Assembly: GCA_023387735.1 (NCBI GenBank) | Contig: JAEWHP010000032.1 | Span: 1-64,000, forward strand | Direction: 5' to 3' | From: Pseudomonadota bacterium | GTDB taxonomy: Bacteria; Pseudomonadota; Alphaproteobacteria; Rhizobiales; Xanthobacteraceae | DNA: 64,000 nucleotides | Shown: piece after piece, positions 26,179-35,468 of the stretch | Layout of the letters: the number at the start of each line of letters is the position of its first letter | Numbering within the stretch: position 1 is the stretch's first letter | The notes under the pieces: generated by a model | Told to the model about the DNA's origin: nothing | The model's input: only the letters and a program-made list of their open reading frames with translations | Databases searched by the model: none | Made by a program: the position numbers and the translations under genes

Positions 26179-26921
26179 TGGCCAACGTCCTGCTCTCCGC
26201 CAAGGACATCAAGATCCGCTTCGGCGGTGTGATCGCGGCCGACGGCATCGACCTCGACGTCTATGAAGGCGAGAACCTCGCCATCATCGGACCGAACGGC
26301 GCCGGCAAGACCACGTTCCTCAACATCTCGACCGGCTATCTCAGGCCGCAGGCCGGGACCGTGAGCTTCCTCGGCCACGACATCACCGCGCACCTGCCGC
26401 GCACCATCACCAAGCTCGGCATCGCCCGCGCCTTCCAGATCCCGCAACTGTTCCTCGATCAGACCGTGATGGAGAACATGCTGATCGCGGCAGCTTCGCT
26501 GAAGGGACGCCCGTCCGGGTTCAAGGCGCTGTCGAGCCTGCCGGAAGCCCCCGAGATGGAGCGCCTGCTCGATCTCGTCGGCGTCAAATCCTACGCGGAG
26601 CGCAAGGCCCGCGAACTGCCCGAAGGCCAGCGCAAGCTGGTGGACATCGCCCTCGCCCTGGCCTTGAAGCCAAAGCTGCTGCTGATGGACGAGCCGACCT
26701 CCGGCGTCGCCTCGGCCGAAAAACTCGGCATCATGGACATCCTCACCACCGCGCTTGCCAAGGAAAAGGTGACCTCGGTGTTCGTCGAGCACGACATGGA
26801 CATGGTGGAGCGTTACGCCAACCGCGTCGCGGTGTGGAACATGGGCAAGATCCAGAAGGTCGGCACGCCCGCGGAGGTGCTCGCCGATCCGAAGGTGCGA
26901 GAGCAGGTGATCGGAATATGA
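26178..26921 (+). CDS. livG: ABC transporter ATP-binding protein LivG
   Basis: 247 residues. Walker A is GPNGAGKTTFLN (about 38-49), the signature loop is ELPEGQRKLVDIALAL, which has the LPEGQ variant usual for LivG rather than LSGGQ, Walker B is LLLMDEPTSG, and the switch histidine lies in VFVEHDMDMV. It powers import together with LivF on the cytoplasmic face. The stop overlaps the LivF start (ATGA at 26918-26921). Confidence 0.94.
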   Translation: MANVLLSAKDIKIRFGGVIAADGIDLDVYEGENLAIIGPNGAGKTTFLNISTGYLRPQAGTVSFLGHDITAHLPRTITKLGIARAFQIPQLFLDQTVMENMLIAAASLKGRPSGFKALSSLPEAPEMERLLDLVGVKSYAERKARELPEGQRKLVDIALALALKPKLLLMDEPTSGVASAEKLGIMDILTTALAKEKVTSVFVEHDMDMVERYANRVAVWNMGKIQKVGTPAEVLADPKVREQVIGI

Positions 26922-27589
26922 CGCCGATGCTGAGTTTCGAGAACATCAACGTCGCGATCGCCGGCGCACCGGTGCTGCGCAATGTCAGCTTCGCGCTGCA
27001 GCCCGGCGCGAGCGCCGCGCTGATCGGGCGTAACGGCGCCGGCAAGACCACGACGGTGCGCACCATCATGGGCTTTACGGAAGCCAACGGCACCGTGCGG
27101 CTCGGCGGCGAAGACCTCGGGCCGATCCCGCCGCACCGCCGGCCCTCGCTCGGGCTCGGCTATGCGCCGGAAGACCGCCGGCTGTTCTCTGCGTTCACCG
27201 TCGAGGAGAACATCCTCCTCCCCGGCCGCGTCGCCAAACTGAGCGCAGACGAGTCGAAGCGCAGGCTGGATCGCGCCTACTCGGTGTTGCCGGAGTTGAA
27301 GGAGCTTGCCAAGCGTCCGGCGGGATCGGTGTCCGGCGGACAGGGCAAGATGGTGGCGCTCGGCCGCGCGCTGATGCTGGGCACGCGCCTGCTGATTCTC
27401 GACGAGCCATTCCAGGGCCTCGCGCCGGTGCTGGCGCAACGCTATGCCGAAGCGCTGCGGCGACTGCGTTCGCAGGACAAGGACATCACGCTGCTGATCA
27501 CGGAATCGAATCCGAAACTGCTCGAGACGTTCGCCGACGTGACGCTGACGATCGAGCGCGGCGAGATCGAAAGCCGCGCCAGCCACTGA
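26918..27589 (+). CDS. livF: ABC transporter ATP-binding protein LivF
   Basis: 223 residues from the ATG at 26918 (MTPMLSFENINVAIAG), overlapping the livG stop; an open frame continues upstream only as a shadow of livG. Walker A is IGRNGAGKTTTVRTIMG, signature VSGGQGKMVALGRAL, and Walker B LLILDEPFQGL. It is slightly shorter than typical LivF (about 235). In place of the usual switch-histidine segment the sequence reads LLITESNPKL, with Ser-Asn where ExxHD-like residues are common, so its ATPase contribution may be altered. Confidence 0.92.
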   Translation: MTPMLSFENINVAIAGAPVLRNVSFALQPGASAALIGRNGAGKTTTVRTIMGFTEANGTVRLGGEDLGPIPPHRRPSLGLGYAPEDRRLFSAFTVEENILLPGRVAKLSADESKRRLDRAYSVLPELKELAKRPAGSVSGGQGKMVALGRALMLGTRLLILDEPFQGLAPVLAQRYAEALRRLRSQDKDITLLITESNPKLLETFADVTLTIERGEIESRASH

Positions 27590-27891
27590 CGAAGCGGCCA
27601 TCGCAGCCCGTAATTCTACGCTTTTGCGAATCGTCCAAGGCTGCCCTCTATTGTCCCGCAGGATGGGCAGAGCGGAAGCGAAACCCATCAATATCGCTAC
27701 CGGTCGCTGGATGATGGATTTCGCTTCGCTCTACCATCCTGCAAGAGATGTGACTTCGCATTCTCGCTGCGGCAGGGACGTATTTTTACGGGCTTCTTCC
27801 ACGAACCGCCTGCGGAAATGCAGCACCGGCCAACGTTGGCATGAACCCTGCATCGCAATGAGCAGAAAATTCATCATCAACGAAGGTCATC
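27590..27891. other. Intergenic region holding a palindromic repeat
   Basis: 302 bases between the liv operon and a small gene. The left half holds one copy of the GGATGGGCAGAGCG palindrome. No gene or clear promoter was recognised in the rest. Confidence 0.4.
27658..27742. repeat. Intergenic palindromic repeat (GGATGGGCAGAGCG family), copy 1
   Basis: An imperfect inverted repeat: left arm GCAGGATGGGCAGAGCGGAA... and right arm ...TTCGCTTCGCTCTACCATCCTGC around a spacer of about 20 bases. A second copy with better pairing lies at 28137-28219, on the other side of the 71-residue gene. It probably folds into a long hairpin in RNA. It may serve as the liv operon's 3' end. Confidence 0.75.
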
Positions 27892-28107
27892 ATGCTCGTT
27901 ACTCTCATCGCCGTTCTCTGCAACAGCCAGCTCTGCATGGAGAAAGTCGTCACGACCAGCGATCAATCCGGGATCACATTCAGTGCATGTGCCGTGAACG
28001 CGCAAATCGGCATTGCCGACTGGCTCGCCAAGGGCCCGTATCACGAGTGGAAATTGCAGCGCTACAAGTGCGTGCTTGGAAAGTACATTCCGAAGAACGA
28101 CGTGTGA
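27892..28107 (+). CDS. Small hypothetical protein (71 aa)
   Basis: ATG at 27892 preceded by CGAAGGTCATC. The product begins MLVTLIAVLCNSQLCMEKVV and has four cysteines (two early, one in FSACAVN, one in RYKCVLG). The first 15 residues are hydrophobic and could be a short signal or membrane segment. Similar small Cys-containing proteins occur in Bradyrhizobium with no known role. It is bracketed by two copies of the same palindromic repeat. Confidence 0.65.
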   Translation: MLVTLIAVLCNSQLCMEKVVTTSDQSGITFSACAVNAQIGIADWLAKGPYHEWKLQRYKCVLGKYIPKNDV

Positions 28108-28136
28108 GCTGAGCGGCTCTCAGCAAGCACAGCCTT

Positions 28137-28219
28137 GTAGGATGGGCAGAGCGCAGCGAAACCCATCAATCCTTTGCGCGGAGAGATGATGGGTTTCGCT
28201 GCGCTCTATCCATCCTGCC
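28137..28219. repeat. Intergenic palindromic repeat (GGATGGGCAGAGCG family), copy 2
   Basis: Begins GTAGGATGGGCAGAGCGCAG, centre about 28175, right arm CTGCGCTCTATCCATCCTGC. The 5' GTAG tetranucleotide followed by a GC-rich stem is the same layout as the REP elements next to the transposase at 44632, although the stem sequence differs. Confidence 0.8.
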
Positions 28220-28455
28220 AGACGCCGCGCTCTGGCGCCCGACTTACTCAGATTTTCCGCGCGTTTGCCCGAATTCATGGCAAATGAGCAATTCCGCATT
28301 GCTCATCATTGAACCTATTGCCGCGCCCGTGGACAAACCAAGTTGGGCATCCACCATCCGTTACCTGAATCACATCCCCGCGATGCAGTGCTGACATCTC
28401 TTTAGCGCAGGCCCGGCAATGTGACGGGATCACACGTGTTATCGGGACATTTCGC

Positions 28456-30288
28456 TTGACGCAGAATTGCCAGAATTCGCCGACCGTTCGCAGGCTCGCT
28501 GCGATTATGTTCGCCGACGTCGCGGGCTTCAGCCGCCTGATGGAGCGCAATGAATCGCTGACATTTTCGCGATTGCGCCGACTGCGCGAGGAAGTGAATT
28601 TCGTCAAGGTGGAAGAATACGGCGGCAGGGTCATTCGCGCCACGGGCGACGGATTCCTGGCCGAGTTCGGCAGCGCGATCGCCGCCGTGCAATGCGGTCT
28701 CGATATCCAGCGGACAGTCATGGAGCTCGAACAGGGACAGGCCGCCTCCGACCGAATCCGGTTCAGGATCGGGATCAACGTCGGCGATATCATCGTCGAC
28801 GGCGACGACATCGCCGGCGACGGCGTCAACATTGCCGCCCGGCTCGAAGCGCTGGCCCCTATCGACGGCATCTGCGTCTCAGCGATGGTGCGCGAGCAGA
28901 TCCGCGACGATCCCGGCTTCACGGACATGGGCGAACAGAAACTGAAGAATATCGCGCGTCCGATCAGAACCTGGGCGTGGCGACCCGACGCGACGGCGCC
29001 CTCGCCCGCCCTCAACATGCCGCTGGCCAAACCGGCGCGGCTCTCGATCGTGGTGCTGCCGTTCACGAACGTCAGCGGCGACCCGGCGCAGGAATATTTT
29101 TCCGACGGCATCACCGACGAGGTGACGGCGCAGCTATCCAAAATCAAGGGCAGCTACGTGATCGGCCGCGATACCGCGATCAGGTACAAGGGCAAGGAAG
29201 TCGACATCCGCGCGCTGGGCGTCGAACTCGGCGTGCGCTATGTGCTCAGGGGAAGCGTCGAGCGTTTCGATCAGGGCATCGATACCACAGCCCAGCTTTG
29301 GGACGCGCTGTCCGGAACGGTGTTGTGGGCCGATACGATGGAGGTCGACAAGGCCGCGGTGCGCAACATCCGGCGCGAAGTGGTCAACCGTCTTGCCATC
29401 GCGCTGAACCTGCAACTCATCGAGGCCGAGGCCAGGCATTCCGAGAACTCCGAAAGCCCTGATGCAACCGACCTCGTGATGCAGGCCCGCGCCGCCTACT
29501 ACCGCGCCAACACGCTCGAAGCGCTGCAGCACGTCCGGACCATGTTCGAGAAAGCGCTTTCGATCAACCCCAACGAACAGGCGGCGCTGGTGGGCCGCGC
29601 CGTCACCATGGTCGAGCAGGTGTTTGGCTGGCCCAGCGACGCCAATGCACAACTCATCGACGAAGCCGACCGGCTGATGGCGAAGGCGATGCCGCTGGAC
29701 CGCCACAACGCCTATGCCCGCTTCGTGATGTCGCGGCTGCGCCAGATGCAGTGCCGCATCGAAGCGGCCTTGGCCGAAAACCAGATCGCGCTGGAACTCG
29801 ATCCCAACCTGGTCGAGGCCATCGCCTGGAACGGACATCTGCAGTTCGCCAGCGGTCGCCCGGAATTGGGAATAGAGCCGCTGCAGCGGGCGCTGGCACA
29901 ATCGCCAAAGGATCGCATGCGATGGGTGTGGTGCCTGATGCTCGGGCTCAACTACTCCCTGATGGGACAGTATCACGACGCCATACTTTGGCTGGAGCGG
30001 TCGATCGCGATCAATCCGCGGCACTGGGCCAACCTGGCGTTTGCTGCCGTCGCTTACGTTAATGTGGGCGACCACGCCAATGCAAAGCGCGCCAGGGCCC
30101 AATTCGATGACGTCTATCGCGGCGAAGTCATCGAACCCCGCTTCTATTCGCAAACGCCGGCCTATCTCGAATTGCTCGAGGCGCGGGTGATGCCGGCGTG
30201 GCGCGAAATGGGACTTCCGGAGCCGGATTCGCCGACGTCGCATCGGCGGCTGACGATGAAGCAGGCGGCACCTATGAGATCGGCTTGA
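28456..30288 (+). CDS. Class III nucleotidyl cyclase with TolB-like and TPR regions
   Basis: 610 residues from a TTG start. The cyclase domain (about 10-185) has FADVAGFSRLME, RATGDGFLAEFG and GDGVNIAARLEAL, matching both metal Asp positions and the Asn/Arg pair. A TolB-like segment follows (SIVVLPFTNVSGDPAQEYFSDG), then six or so TPR-type helices (ALSINPNEQAALVGRAV, ALELDPNLVEAIAW, SIAINPRHWANLAFA). It is the same architecture as the island gene at 5539 and clearly homologous across the whole length. The product would be cytoplasmic. Its tail overlaps the converging dioxygenase-like gene by 17 bases. Confidence 0.88.
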   Translation: MTQNCQNSPTVRRLAAIMFADVAGFSRLMERNESLTFSRLRRLREEVNFVKVEEYGGRVIRATGDGFLAEFGSAIAAVQCGLDIQRTVMELEQGQAASDRIRFRIGINVGDIIVDGDDIAGDGVNIAARLEALAPIDGICVSAMVREQIRDDPGFTDMGEQKLKNIARPIRTWAWRPDATAPSPALNMPLAKPARLSIVVLPFTNVSGDPAQEYFSDGITDEVTAQLSKIKGSYVIGRDTAIRYKGKEVDIRALGVELGVRYVLRGSVERFDQGIDTTAQLWDALSGTVLWADTMEVDKAAVRNIRREVVNRLAIALNLQLIEAEARHSENSESPDATDLVMQARAAYYRANTLEALQHVRTMFEKALSINPNEQAALVGRAVTMVEQVFGWPSDANAQLIDEADRLMAKAMPLDRHNAYARFVMSRLRQMQCRIEAALAENQIALELDPNLVEAIAWNGHLQFASGRPELGIEPLQRALAQSPKDRMRWVWCLMLGLNYSLMGQYHDAILWLERSIAINPRHWANLAFAAVAYVNVGDHANAKRARAQFDDVYRGEVIEPRFYSQTPAYLELLEARVMPAWREMGLPEPDSPTSHRRLTMKQAAPMRSA

Positions 30289-31225
30289 GCCCCGCTTCGA
30301 TCGCGGCGCGTTGCGGTTCGAGGAACGGCGGCAGCGCGAGTTTTTCGCCGAGCGTTTCCATCGGCTCGTCGGTCGCAAAGCCCGGGCCGTCGGTGGCGAT
30401 CTCGAACAGGATGCCGTTGGGTTCGCGGAAATAGAGACTGCGGAAATAGAAGCGGTCGACCTCGCCGCTGTTGGGCACGTGCAATTCGTTCAGCCGCTGC
30501 GTCCAGGCGTGATACTGCGTCTCGTCGGGCGTACGGAACGCGACATGATGCACGCCGCCGGCGCCCTGCCGCGCGAGGGGCGCGCTCCTGTCTTCGAGCA
30601 CATGCAGCTCGGCGGCGGGACCGCCCTGTCCCCTTGCCTCGCCCATCGCGAACACATGGATCTCCGCGCCGTGCGCGGCGTAGGCGCGCACGCGGCGCAT
30701 GTTCATGACCTCGGTCAGCACGAACGCCGTCCGCGACAGTTCCCGCACCGTCAGCACGATCGGACCGAGGCCGCGGATCTGGTGCTCCGCCGGTACCGGA
30801 CTGCGCTCCCATGGCGAGGCCTCGCCGGTGCCGCCGTCATCGACCAACACCAGCCGCTGGCCTTCCCCGTCCTCGAACGGCAGCGTCAGCCGGCCATCGA
30901 CCTCGACGACTTCGCCGGTGACGCCGCCGGACTTCTTGAGGCGATCCCGCCAGTATCCGAGGCTGGCCTCGCCCGCGACGCGCAGGCCGGTTCGCGAAAT
31001 CGAGTTGGTTCCGCGTTGCTCGGACGGCGCCGGAAAATCGAAGAAGGTGAGATCGGTGCCGGGGTTGGCTTTGCCGTCGGCATAGAACAGGTGGTAGGCC
31101 GAGACGTCATCCTGGTTGACCGTCTTCTTGACCAGCCGCATGCCGAGCAGGCCGGTGTAAAAGGCCAGGTTTTCCCGCGGTTTTGCGGAAATTGCGGTCA
31201 GGTGATGAATTCCGCCGAGTTGCAT
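30272..31225 (-). CDS. Ring-cleaving dioxygenase-like protein (VOC / glyoxalase fold)
   Basis: 317 residues with two vicinal-oxygen-chelate modules. The N-terminal module starts MQLGGIHHLTAISAKPRENL with metal-ligand His in GIHHLTAI and Tyr/Glu positions further on; the second module carries GGVHHVAFRTPDETQYHAW and ends FREPNGILFEIATDGPGFA with its Glu ligand. This matches the MhqO/YkcA-type family, annotated as putative ring-cleaving dioxygenases linked to quinone or catechol resistance. The true substrate is unproven. It is transcribed convergently with the cyclase. Confidence 0.85.
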   Translation of the reverse strand: MQLGGIHHLTAISAKPRENLAFYTGLLGMRLVKKTVNQDDVSAYHLFYADGKANPGTDLTFFDFPAPSEQRGTNSISRTGLRVAGEASLGYWRDRLKKSGGVTGEVVEVDGRLTLPFEDGEGQRLVLVDDGGTGEASPWERSPVPAEHQIRGLGPIVLTVRELSRTAFVLTEVMNMRRVRAYAAHGAEIHVFAMGEARGQGGPAAELHVLEDRSAPLARQGAGGVHHVAFRTPDETQYHAWTQRLNELHVPNSGEVDRFYFRSLYFREPNGILFEIATDGPGFATDEPMETLGEKLALPPFLEPQRAAIEAGLKPIS

Positions 31226-31352
31226 TGCATTAACCTCGTCATCACATCCGTGGGAAAATCCGCCGGGATGTTTGGGGCGTTTGCCGGATCATGTAGGATA
31301 TGGCCCGATGGTTGGCCAGCGGCACCAATGCCGCCTGTTCGGGGGCAAGATC

Positions 31353-32114
31353 ATGACCGGGCACCTGATTGTGTCGGACGAAGATGCCACGCGCGTGATC
31401 ACGCTGCGGCGGCCGGAGAAAAAGAACGCGATCACGCAGGACATGTACCGCGCGATGAGCGACGCCATCGACACGGCGCAGAACAATCCTGCGATCCGCT
31501 GCATCATCATCACCGGCGGCTCCGGCGTGTTCACCGCCGGCAACGACCTCGAGGATTTCCTGAAAGACGGCACGTCGAAACCAGATGCGCCCCGCGCCTC
31601 CAACGCCGTTAAATTCCTCTACTCGCTGGCCCACAACGTGAAGCCGATCATCGCCGCCGTCGACGGCGTCGCGATCGGCATCGGTACCACCATGCTGTTC
31701 CATTGCGACTACGTGCTCGCCAGCAAGACCGCGACCTTCTCGACGCCCTTCATCCATCTCGGGCTGGTGCCGGAAGGCGCCTCGAGCCTGCTGGTGCCGC
31801 GCACCATGGGCCATCAGCGCGCCTTCTCCATGCTGGTGATGGGCCGCACCTTCTCGGCCGACGATGCGCACACCGCCGGCTTCGTCAACGTGGTGGTGGC
31901 GCCGGGCCACACCGAGGCCGAAGCGCGCAAGGTGGCGCGCGAGATCTGCGCGCTTCCGGCCGAGGCGGTCGCGATCTCGCGCAAACTCCTGAAGCTACCG
32001 CCGGAGGACATGACGCGCCGGATCGACCAGGAGAGCCATCTGTTCGGCGAACGGATGCGCTCCGGGGAAGCGGTCGCCGCGTTCAAGGCATTCTTTGCGC
32101 GCAAGAGGGGCTAG
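31353..32114 (+). CDS. Enoyl-CoA hydratase/isomerase family protein
   Basis: 253 residues from the ATG at 31353 (MTGHLIVSDEDATRVITLRR); upstream in-frame codons have no family similarity. Crotonase fold features: RPEKKNAITQDMYRAM, the oxyanion-hole region GSGVFTAGNDLEDF (about residue 63-76), and FIHLGLVPEGASSLLVPRTMG. It probably hydrates or isomerises enoyl-CoA in fatty-acid degradation. It is not adjacent to an acyl-CoA dehydrogenase in an operon here. Confidence 0.9.
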   Translation: MTGHLIVSDEDATRVITLRRPEKKNAITQDMYRAMSDAIDTAQNNPAIRCIIITGGSGVFTAGNDLEDFLKDGTSKPDAPRASNAVKFLYSLAHNVKPIIAAVDGVAIGIGTTMLFHCDYVLASKTATFSTPFIHLGLVPEGASSLLVPRTMGHQRAFSMLVMGRTFSADDAHTAGFVNVVVAPGHTEAEARKVAREICALPAEAVAISRKLLKLPPEDMTRRIDQESHLFGERMRSGEAVAAFKAFFARKRG

Positions 32115-32130
32115 CCCCACTCCCGCCACC

Positions 32131-32204
32131 GTCATTGCGAGCGCAGCGAAGCAATCCATCGCGCCGCATCAGAAGATGGATTGCTTCGCTGCACTTGCAA
32201 TGAC
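32131..32204. repeat. Intergenic palindrome (GTCATTGCGAGCG family)
   Basis: Inverted repeat with left arm GTCATTGCGAGCGCAGCGAA followed by GCAATCCATC and right arm GATGGATTGC then TTCGCTGCACTTGCAATGAC. It sits between the enoyl-CoA hydratase and the 5'-nucleotidase-like gene and probably forms a long RNA hairpin. Confidence 0.82.
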
Positions 32205-32231
32205 GCGGAAATACGCGGAAATATCAATGCC

Positions 32232-33893
32232 ATGAAACTGCTGTTTCGATCTATCCTTGCGCTGGCGACCCTGACGGCACTCGCCACATCATCGCTGGCC
32301 CAAACCTCGCCGGTGGATCTGCGCATTCTCGCGATCAACGATTTTCACGGCTACCTCCGCCCCTTCTCAGGCGGGATCGTCATTAACGACCCCGAGGACA
32401 AGACGAAGAAGATCACCGTCCCCGCCGGTGGCGCCGAACACATGGCAACGCTGGTCAGCCGGCTCCGCGACGGCCACCGCAACACGATCTTCGTCGCGGC
32501 CCGCGACCTGATCGGCGCGAGCCCGTTTCTGTCGGCGATGTTCCACGACGAACCGACCATCGAAGCGCTGTCGATGATGGGGCTGGCGGTGGCTGCCGTC
32601 GGCAACCACGAGTTCGACGAGGGCAAGGACGAATTGCTGCGGATGCAGAATGGCGGCTGTCACCCGGTCGAAAAATGCCGCGGCCCGCATCCGTTCACCG
32701 GCGCCAAGTTTCGCTACCTCGCCGCCAGCACGATCGAGAAGCGCACCGGCAAGCCCCTGCTTCCCGCCTACGAGATCAGGGAATTCGACGGCATTCCCGT
32801 GGCCTTCATCGGCCTGACGCTGAAGGGCACGCCGGGCCTGGTCTCGCCGGTCGGCGTCGCCGATCTCGAATTCCGCGACGAGGCGGAGACCGTGAACGCG
32901 CTGATCCCCGAACTGAAGGCGCGCGGCGTCGAGGCCATCGTCGTGCTGATCCACGAGGGGGGCTTGCCGACCGGCGACTACAATGAGTGCCCTGAAATTT
33001 CCGGACCGATCGTCGACATCGTCAGGAAGTTCGACAAGGCGGTCGACGTCGTGGTCACCGGCCACACCCACCGCGCCTATGTCTGCGAGATCGACAAGCG
33101 GCTCGTCACCTCCGCCGACAAATACGGCACGCTCGTCACCGCAATCGATCTCAAGCTCGATCCCACCACGCGCGACATCATCAGCGCCAGGGCCGACAAC
33201 ACCATCGTGCACACGGCGACGCTCGCCAAGGACGCCGAGCAGACTGCGCTGATCGAAGCCTACGACAGGCTCGCCGCACCCATCGCCAACCGTCCGGCGG
33301 GCTCGGTGACGGAGACGCTGTCGCGCGTGCCCAACCAGGCCGGCGAGAGCCCGCTCGGTAACATCATCGCGGACGCGCAACTCGTGGCAACGCGCGAAAC
33401 TTCGAAAGGCGGCGCCGACATCGCCTTCACCAATCCCGGCGGCATCCGCACCGACATTGCGCGAAAGGAGAACGGCGCGGTGACCTACGCCGACCTGTTT
33501 GCCAGCCAGCCATTTCGCAACCAGCTCGTGACGATGACGCTGACCGGAAAGCAGATCAAGGACATGCTGGAACAGCAATGGCGTGATCCGAAGCGGCCGC
33601 GGATCCTGCAGGTCTCGAATGGGTTTTCCTATGCCTGGGACGGCACGAAGCCGGACGGCGAGCGCGTCATCGCAGAACGAATGATGTTGAATGGCCAGAC
33701 GATCGATCCCGCCGCGAGCTATCGCGTCACCGTCAATAACTTCCTGTCGGTCGGCGGCGACGGCTTCACCGTTCTCACAGAAGGAACCGCGCCGCTGACC
33801 GGCATCTACGACATCGACGCGCTGAATGCCTATTTCGGCGCGAACAGCCCGGTCGGCCCGACCGCGGCGGACCGCATCAGCAGGATAAATTGA
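32232..33893 (+). CDS. 5'-nucleotidase / bifunctional metallophosphoesterase, periplasmic
   Basis: 553 residues from the ATG at 32232 with a signal peptide (MKLLFRSILALATLTALATS, cleavage after SLAQ). The N-terminal calcineurin-like domain has metal ligands in LAINDFHGYL, VGNHEFDEGKDEL and VVTGHTHRAYVC. The C-terminal 5'-nucleotidase domain has SPLGNIIADAQLVA, IAFTNPGGIRTDI, TMTLTGKQIKDML and NFLSVGGDGFTVL. Such enzymes hydrolyse nucleotides in the periplasm to recover nucleoside and phosphate. Confidence 0.93.
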   Translation: MKLLFRSILALATLTALATSSLAQTSPVDLRILAINDFHGYLRPFSGGIVINDPEDKTKKITVPAGGAEHMATLVSRLRDGHRNTIFVAARDLIGASPFLSAMFHDEPTIEALSMMGLAVAAVGNHEFDEGKDELLRMQNGGCHPVEKCRGPHPFTGAKFRYLAASTIEKRTGKPLLPAYEIREFDGIPVAFIGLTLKGTPGLVSPVGVADLEFRDEAETVNALIPELKARGVEAIVVLIHEGGLPTGDYNECPEISGPIVDIVRKFDKAVDVVVTGHTHRAYVCEIDKRLVTSADKYGTLVTAIDLKLDPTTRDIISARADNTIVHTATLAKDAEQTALIEAYDRLAAPIANRPAGSVTETLSRVPNQAGESPLGNIIADAQLVATRETSKGGADIAFTNPGGIRTDIARKENGAVTYADLFASQPFRNQLVTMTLTGKQIKDMLEQQWRDPKRPRILQVSNGFSYAWDGTKPDGERVIAERMMLNGQTIDPAASYRVTVNNFLSVGGDGFTVLTEGTAPLTGIYDIDALNAYFGANSPVGPTAADRISRIN

Positions 33894-34002
33894 GCCAACC
33901 GGGCCTTAATCCGAGCCTTGGCCGCGGCGGCCCTTTCCGAGCCGCCATCGAGGGCCTAGATTAGCCCCTTCGCCAGCGCGTTTTCCAACGCCAGGATTTT
34001 GC

Positions 34003-34929
34003 ATGACACTCCTGCTGACCCATACCGCATGTCTCGACCACCTGACGCCTCCGGGACATCCGGAACGCCCTGACCGGCTGCGCGCGGTGGCCGAGGTGCT
34101 GGCGGAAGACCGCTTCAAGCCGCTCACGCGCGGCGAAGCCCCGGAAGGCAACCTGGATTCCGTCGCGCTCTGCCATGGCGAGCACTACATCGGCGAACTG
34201 CGGCACATCGCCCCGACCAGCGGCATGATCTATATCGACGGCGACACCTCGATGTCGCCGGGCACCTGGGAGGCCGTGATGCGCGGCGTCGGCGGCGCGG
34301 TGGCCGCAACCGACGCCGTGATGGCGGGAAACCATCGCAATGCGTTCGTCGCGGTGCGCCCGCCCGGCCATCATGCCGAGGTCTCGAAGCCGATGGGCTT
34401 CTGCTTCTTCGACAACGTCGCGATTGCGGCACGCCACGCCCAGCGCAAATACGGCATCGGCCGCGCGGCGATCGTCGATTTCGACGTCCATCACGGCAAC
34501 GGCACGCAGGACATCTTCTGGTCCGATCCGACCGTGATGTACGCCTCGACGCACCAGATGCCGCTGTTTCCCGGCACCGGCGCCAGCGGCGAGCGCGGCG
34601 AGCACGACACCATCGTCAACGCGCCGCTGGCCTCGGAAGACGGCAGCGCCAAATTCCGCGCTGCCTTCGAAAACCTGATCCTGCCGCAACTGCAGAAATT
34701 CAGCCCGGAGCTGATCCTGATCTCGGCCGGCTTCGACGCGCATTATCGCGATCCGCTGGCCTCGCTCAACGTGAAGGCGGAGGATTTCGGCTGGGTCACC
34801 CGCAAATTGATGGAGGTGGCCGACAGCAGCGCCGGCGGCCGGGTTGTCTCGGTGCTGGAGGGCGGCTACGACCTGCAGGGGCTCAAGGAGTCGGTCGCCG
34901 CGCACGTCACCGCGCTGATGGACGCCTGA
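34003..34929 (+). CDS. Histone deacetylase family protein (class II-like)
   Basis: 308 residues. Zinc-site and catalytic landmarks: RPPGHHAEVSKPMGFCFFDN (the two catalytic histidines), IVDFDVHHGNGTQDIFWSD (Asp and His ligands), LFPGTGASGERGE and LILISAGFDAHYRDPLAS (third ligand Asp). Bacterial members deacetylate acetylated polyamines or related amines rather than histones. It lies directly upstream of xseB, an arrangement conserved in many alphaproteobacteria. Confidence 0.93.
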   Translation: MTLLLTHTACLDHLTPPGHPERPDRLRAVAEVLAEDRFKPLTRGEAPEGNLDSVALCHGEHYIGELRHIAPTSGMIYIDGDTSMSPGTWEAVMRGVGGAVAATDAVMAGNHRNAFVAVRPPGHHAEVSKPMGFCFFDNVAIAARHAQRKYGIGRAAIVDFDVHHGNGTQDIFWSDPTVMYASTHQMPLFPGTGASGERGEHDTIVNAPLASEDGSAKFRAAFENLILPQLQKFSPELILISAGFDAHYRDPLASLNVKAEDFGWVTRKLMEVADSSAGGRVVSVLEGGYDLQGLKESVAAHVTALMDA

Positions 34930-35054
34930 AATTCCGATCCTTTAGCCCCTTGTTTTCACACGTTTTCTTTACGCGAGCCGGTGCCCGCTTCGCCTGAAAA
35001 CGCTATATAAGCTTGATTCTGCGCCCGCAGCCTGGGCGCATCCGGGAACGAAAT

Positions 35055-35306
35055 ATGGCCGAAAACACACAAGCCGACGTCAAGAAGCTCACTTTCGAAC
35101 GTGCGATTGAGGAACTGGAGTCGATTGTGAAGCGGCTCGAAGACGGCAAGGTGCCGCTGGAGGAATCGGTCGCGATCTACGAGCGCGGCGAGGCCCTCAA
35201 GCGCCGCTGCGAGGAACTGCTGCGGCAGGCCGAAGCGCGGGTCGACAAGATCACGACGGATGCGGCCGGCCAGGTCACCGGGAGTGCGCCGCTCGACGTT
35301 CAGTGA
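35055..35306 (+). CDS. xseB: Exodeoxyribonuclease VII small subunit
   Basis: 83 residues from the ATG at 35055. The family core FERAIEELESIVKRLEDGKV and PLEESVAIYERGEALKRRCE is unmistakable, forming the antiparallel helical hairpin that binds the XseA catalytic subunit. The enzyme degrades single-stranded DNA to oligonucleotides. The large subunit is not in the window. The upstream in-frame extension to 35013 is rejected because the family starts here and GGGAACGAAAT provides spacing. Confidence 0.93.
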   Translation: MAENTQADVKKLTFERAIEELESIVKRLEDGKVPLEESVAIYERGEALKRRCEELLRQAEARVDKITTDAAGQVTGSAPLDVQ

Positions 35307-35468
35307 CCGCCCCGGACGTCCGCCCGGTCGTCGGGCTTTGGGCGCATCGGCAGGAAATATCAGGCGAATTTCATGCGCGGCGCCATCGATGGGACAAAGT
35401 GCCGGGGTGAATTAGTTCTTCGCGCCCTGCCCGGCCTGATATAGTCCCGCGCAACTCGGGGACCATTT

